NCBI GenBank assembly: GCA_017547145.1
Contig: JAFYQJ010000006.1
Coordinates: forward strand, 105,413 to 169,412
Source: Paludibacteraceae bacterium
GTDB taxonomy: Bacteria > Bacteroidota > Bacteroidia > Bacteroidales > Paludibacteraceae
DNA: 64,000 bases
Direction of reading: 5' to 3'
Positions within the stretch are counted from its first letter, which is position 1; the number at the start of each line of letters is the position of its first letter. The position numbers and the translations under genes are program-made. Below are positions 63,696 through 64,000 of the stretch, piece after piece. The notes under the pieces were generated by a model that saw nothing but the letters and a program-made list of their open reading frames with translations, had not been told where the DNA came from and ran no database searches.

Positions 63696-63803
63696 GGGGG
63701 GGAGAATTTATATGAGATTTAATTTTTAATAAAAAACATTTCGATTTTATTCTACTGATTATGAATGTTTTGTAATTTTTATTCAAAAAAAGTGATAAAA
63801 ATA

Positions 63804-63835
63804 TTTGGAGCATAATAAAAAAGTATCTACTTTTG
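63804..63835 (+). promoter_or_regulatory. rRNA operon promoter P1
   Basis: TTTG (63804-63807), 20 bases, TACTTTTG (63828-63835). The upstream AAAAATATTTGGAGC is repeated at P2. Full consensus match with an A/T-rich upstream tract. Confidence 0.75.
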
Positions 63836-63917
63836 CACCGCTTTTCTAGGGAGAGGGGCCTGAGAAGATTGAAATTTTGCTACTTGAAAAAATATTTTCA
63901 AAAAAACTTCAAAAATA

Positions 63918-63949
63918 TTTGGAGCGTAACAAAAGAGTGTATATCTTTG
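63918..63949 (+). promoter_or_regulatory. rRNA operon promoter P2
   Basis: TTTG (63918-63921), 20 bases, TATCTTTG (63942-63949), the same spacing and flanks as P1 114 bases upstream. Confidence 0.78.
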
Positions 63950-63975
63950 CAGTCCTTTTGGTTTAGAAAAGGGAT

Positions 63976-64000
63976 GAGTTCTTTGAGATAATGAAAACAA
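63976..64000 (+). other. rRNA leader-like sequence at window edge
   Basis: GAGTTCTTTGAGATAATGAA follows P2 and resembles the GTTCTTTGACATATTG-type leader found before 16S rRNA in Bacteroidetes. 16S itself is outside the window. Confidence 0.55.

Noticed and set aside
63526..63813. Minus-strand frame of 95 codons
   Set aside because: Runs through a terminator hairpin and poly-T/poly-A tracts; its Lys/Ser-rich low-complexity product is not protein-like.
1..64000. CRISPR array or insertion sequence
   Set aside because: No regularly spaced direct repeats and no transposase or integrase reading frame were seen by eye anywhere in the window.

Overview
The window is a low-GC (roughly mid-30s % by eye) chromosomal segment from a member of the Bacteroidetes, most likely order Bacteroidales. 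Evidence: type IX secretion genes porU and porV, SusC/TonB-receptor and lipoprotein cell-envelope genes with Bacteroidetes-type lipoprotein starts, families largely confined to the phylum (DUF5689, DUF6359-like, DUF4827-like), near absence of Shine-Dalgarno sites, and many promoters of the Bacteroidetes form TTTG-N19..21-TAnnTTTG.

Layout. 1-11 kb (+): fabF (cut by the window edge), rnc, an acyl-CoA synthetase, rex, a FAH-family hydrolase, porU, porV, ispF and nfo. 11.2-16.7 kb (-): an envelope cluster of TonB-dependent receptor, DUF5689 lipoprotein and OB-fold-like lipoprotein. 16.9-21.8 kb (+): aspS, two BamE-like-module proteins, a small four-helix membrane protein, gltX. 22.3 kb: a minus-strand long-hairpin RNA resembling 6S RNA. 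23.3-27.4 kb (-): Dabb protein, PIF1-like helicase, gph-like HAD phosphatase, folC. 27.5-32.7 kb (+): pgeF, pdxB, an ATP-grasp-like unknown, and a CcsBA-type cytochrome c maturation protein. 32.7-33.1 kb: a candidate minus-strand small RNA with two matching hairpins, then a CAU tRNA.

33.8-36.9 kb (-): rnpA, yidD, a large TPR protein, folB. 37.1-40.0 kb (+): a solitary LytTR regulator, a membrane-anchored NAGPA-like protein, an NTF2-like protein and a WG-repeat protein. 40.1 kb: tRNA-Arg(UCU). 40.3-48.1 kb (+): thrA, a DUF4827-like lipoprotein, glmM, a structured RNA region, a lipoprotein, a short hairpin RNA and htpG. 48.2-56.2 kb (-): TPR protein, DedA, aroE, DsbD and a lipoprotein GH2 glycosidase. 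56.4-60.9 kb: a second GH2 glycosidase, a Bacteroidales unknown, and a eukaryotic-type Ser/Thr kinase.

The last 3 kb (60.9-63.7 kb) look accessory: an XRE regulator with two families of symmetric operator-like repeats, a 54-residue basic peptide gene missed by length cut-offs, a PD-(D/E)XK-like protein of unknown role, a 64-residue protein, a channel gene that has lost its voltage-sensor start next to a perfect inverted repeat, and two pairs of duplicated boundary sequences. The window closes with two tandem near-identical promoters and a leader typical of the start of a Bacteroidetes rRNA operon, so 16S rRNA probably begins just beyond the right edge.

Most of the window is housekeeping. The parts least explained by known families are the four intergenic RNA-like elements and the accessory module before the rRNA promoters.
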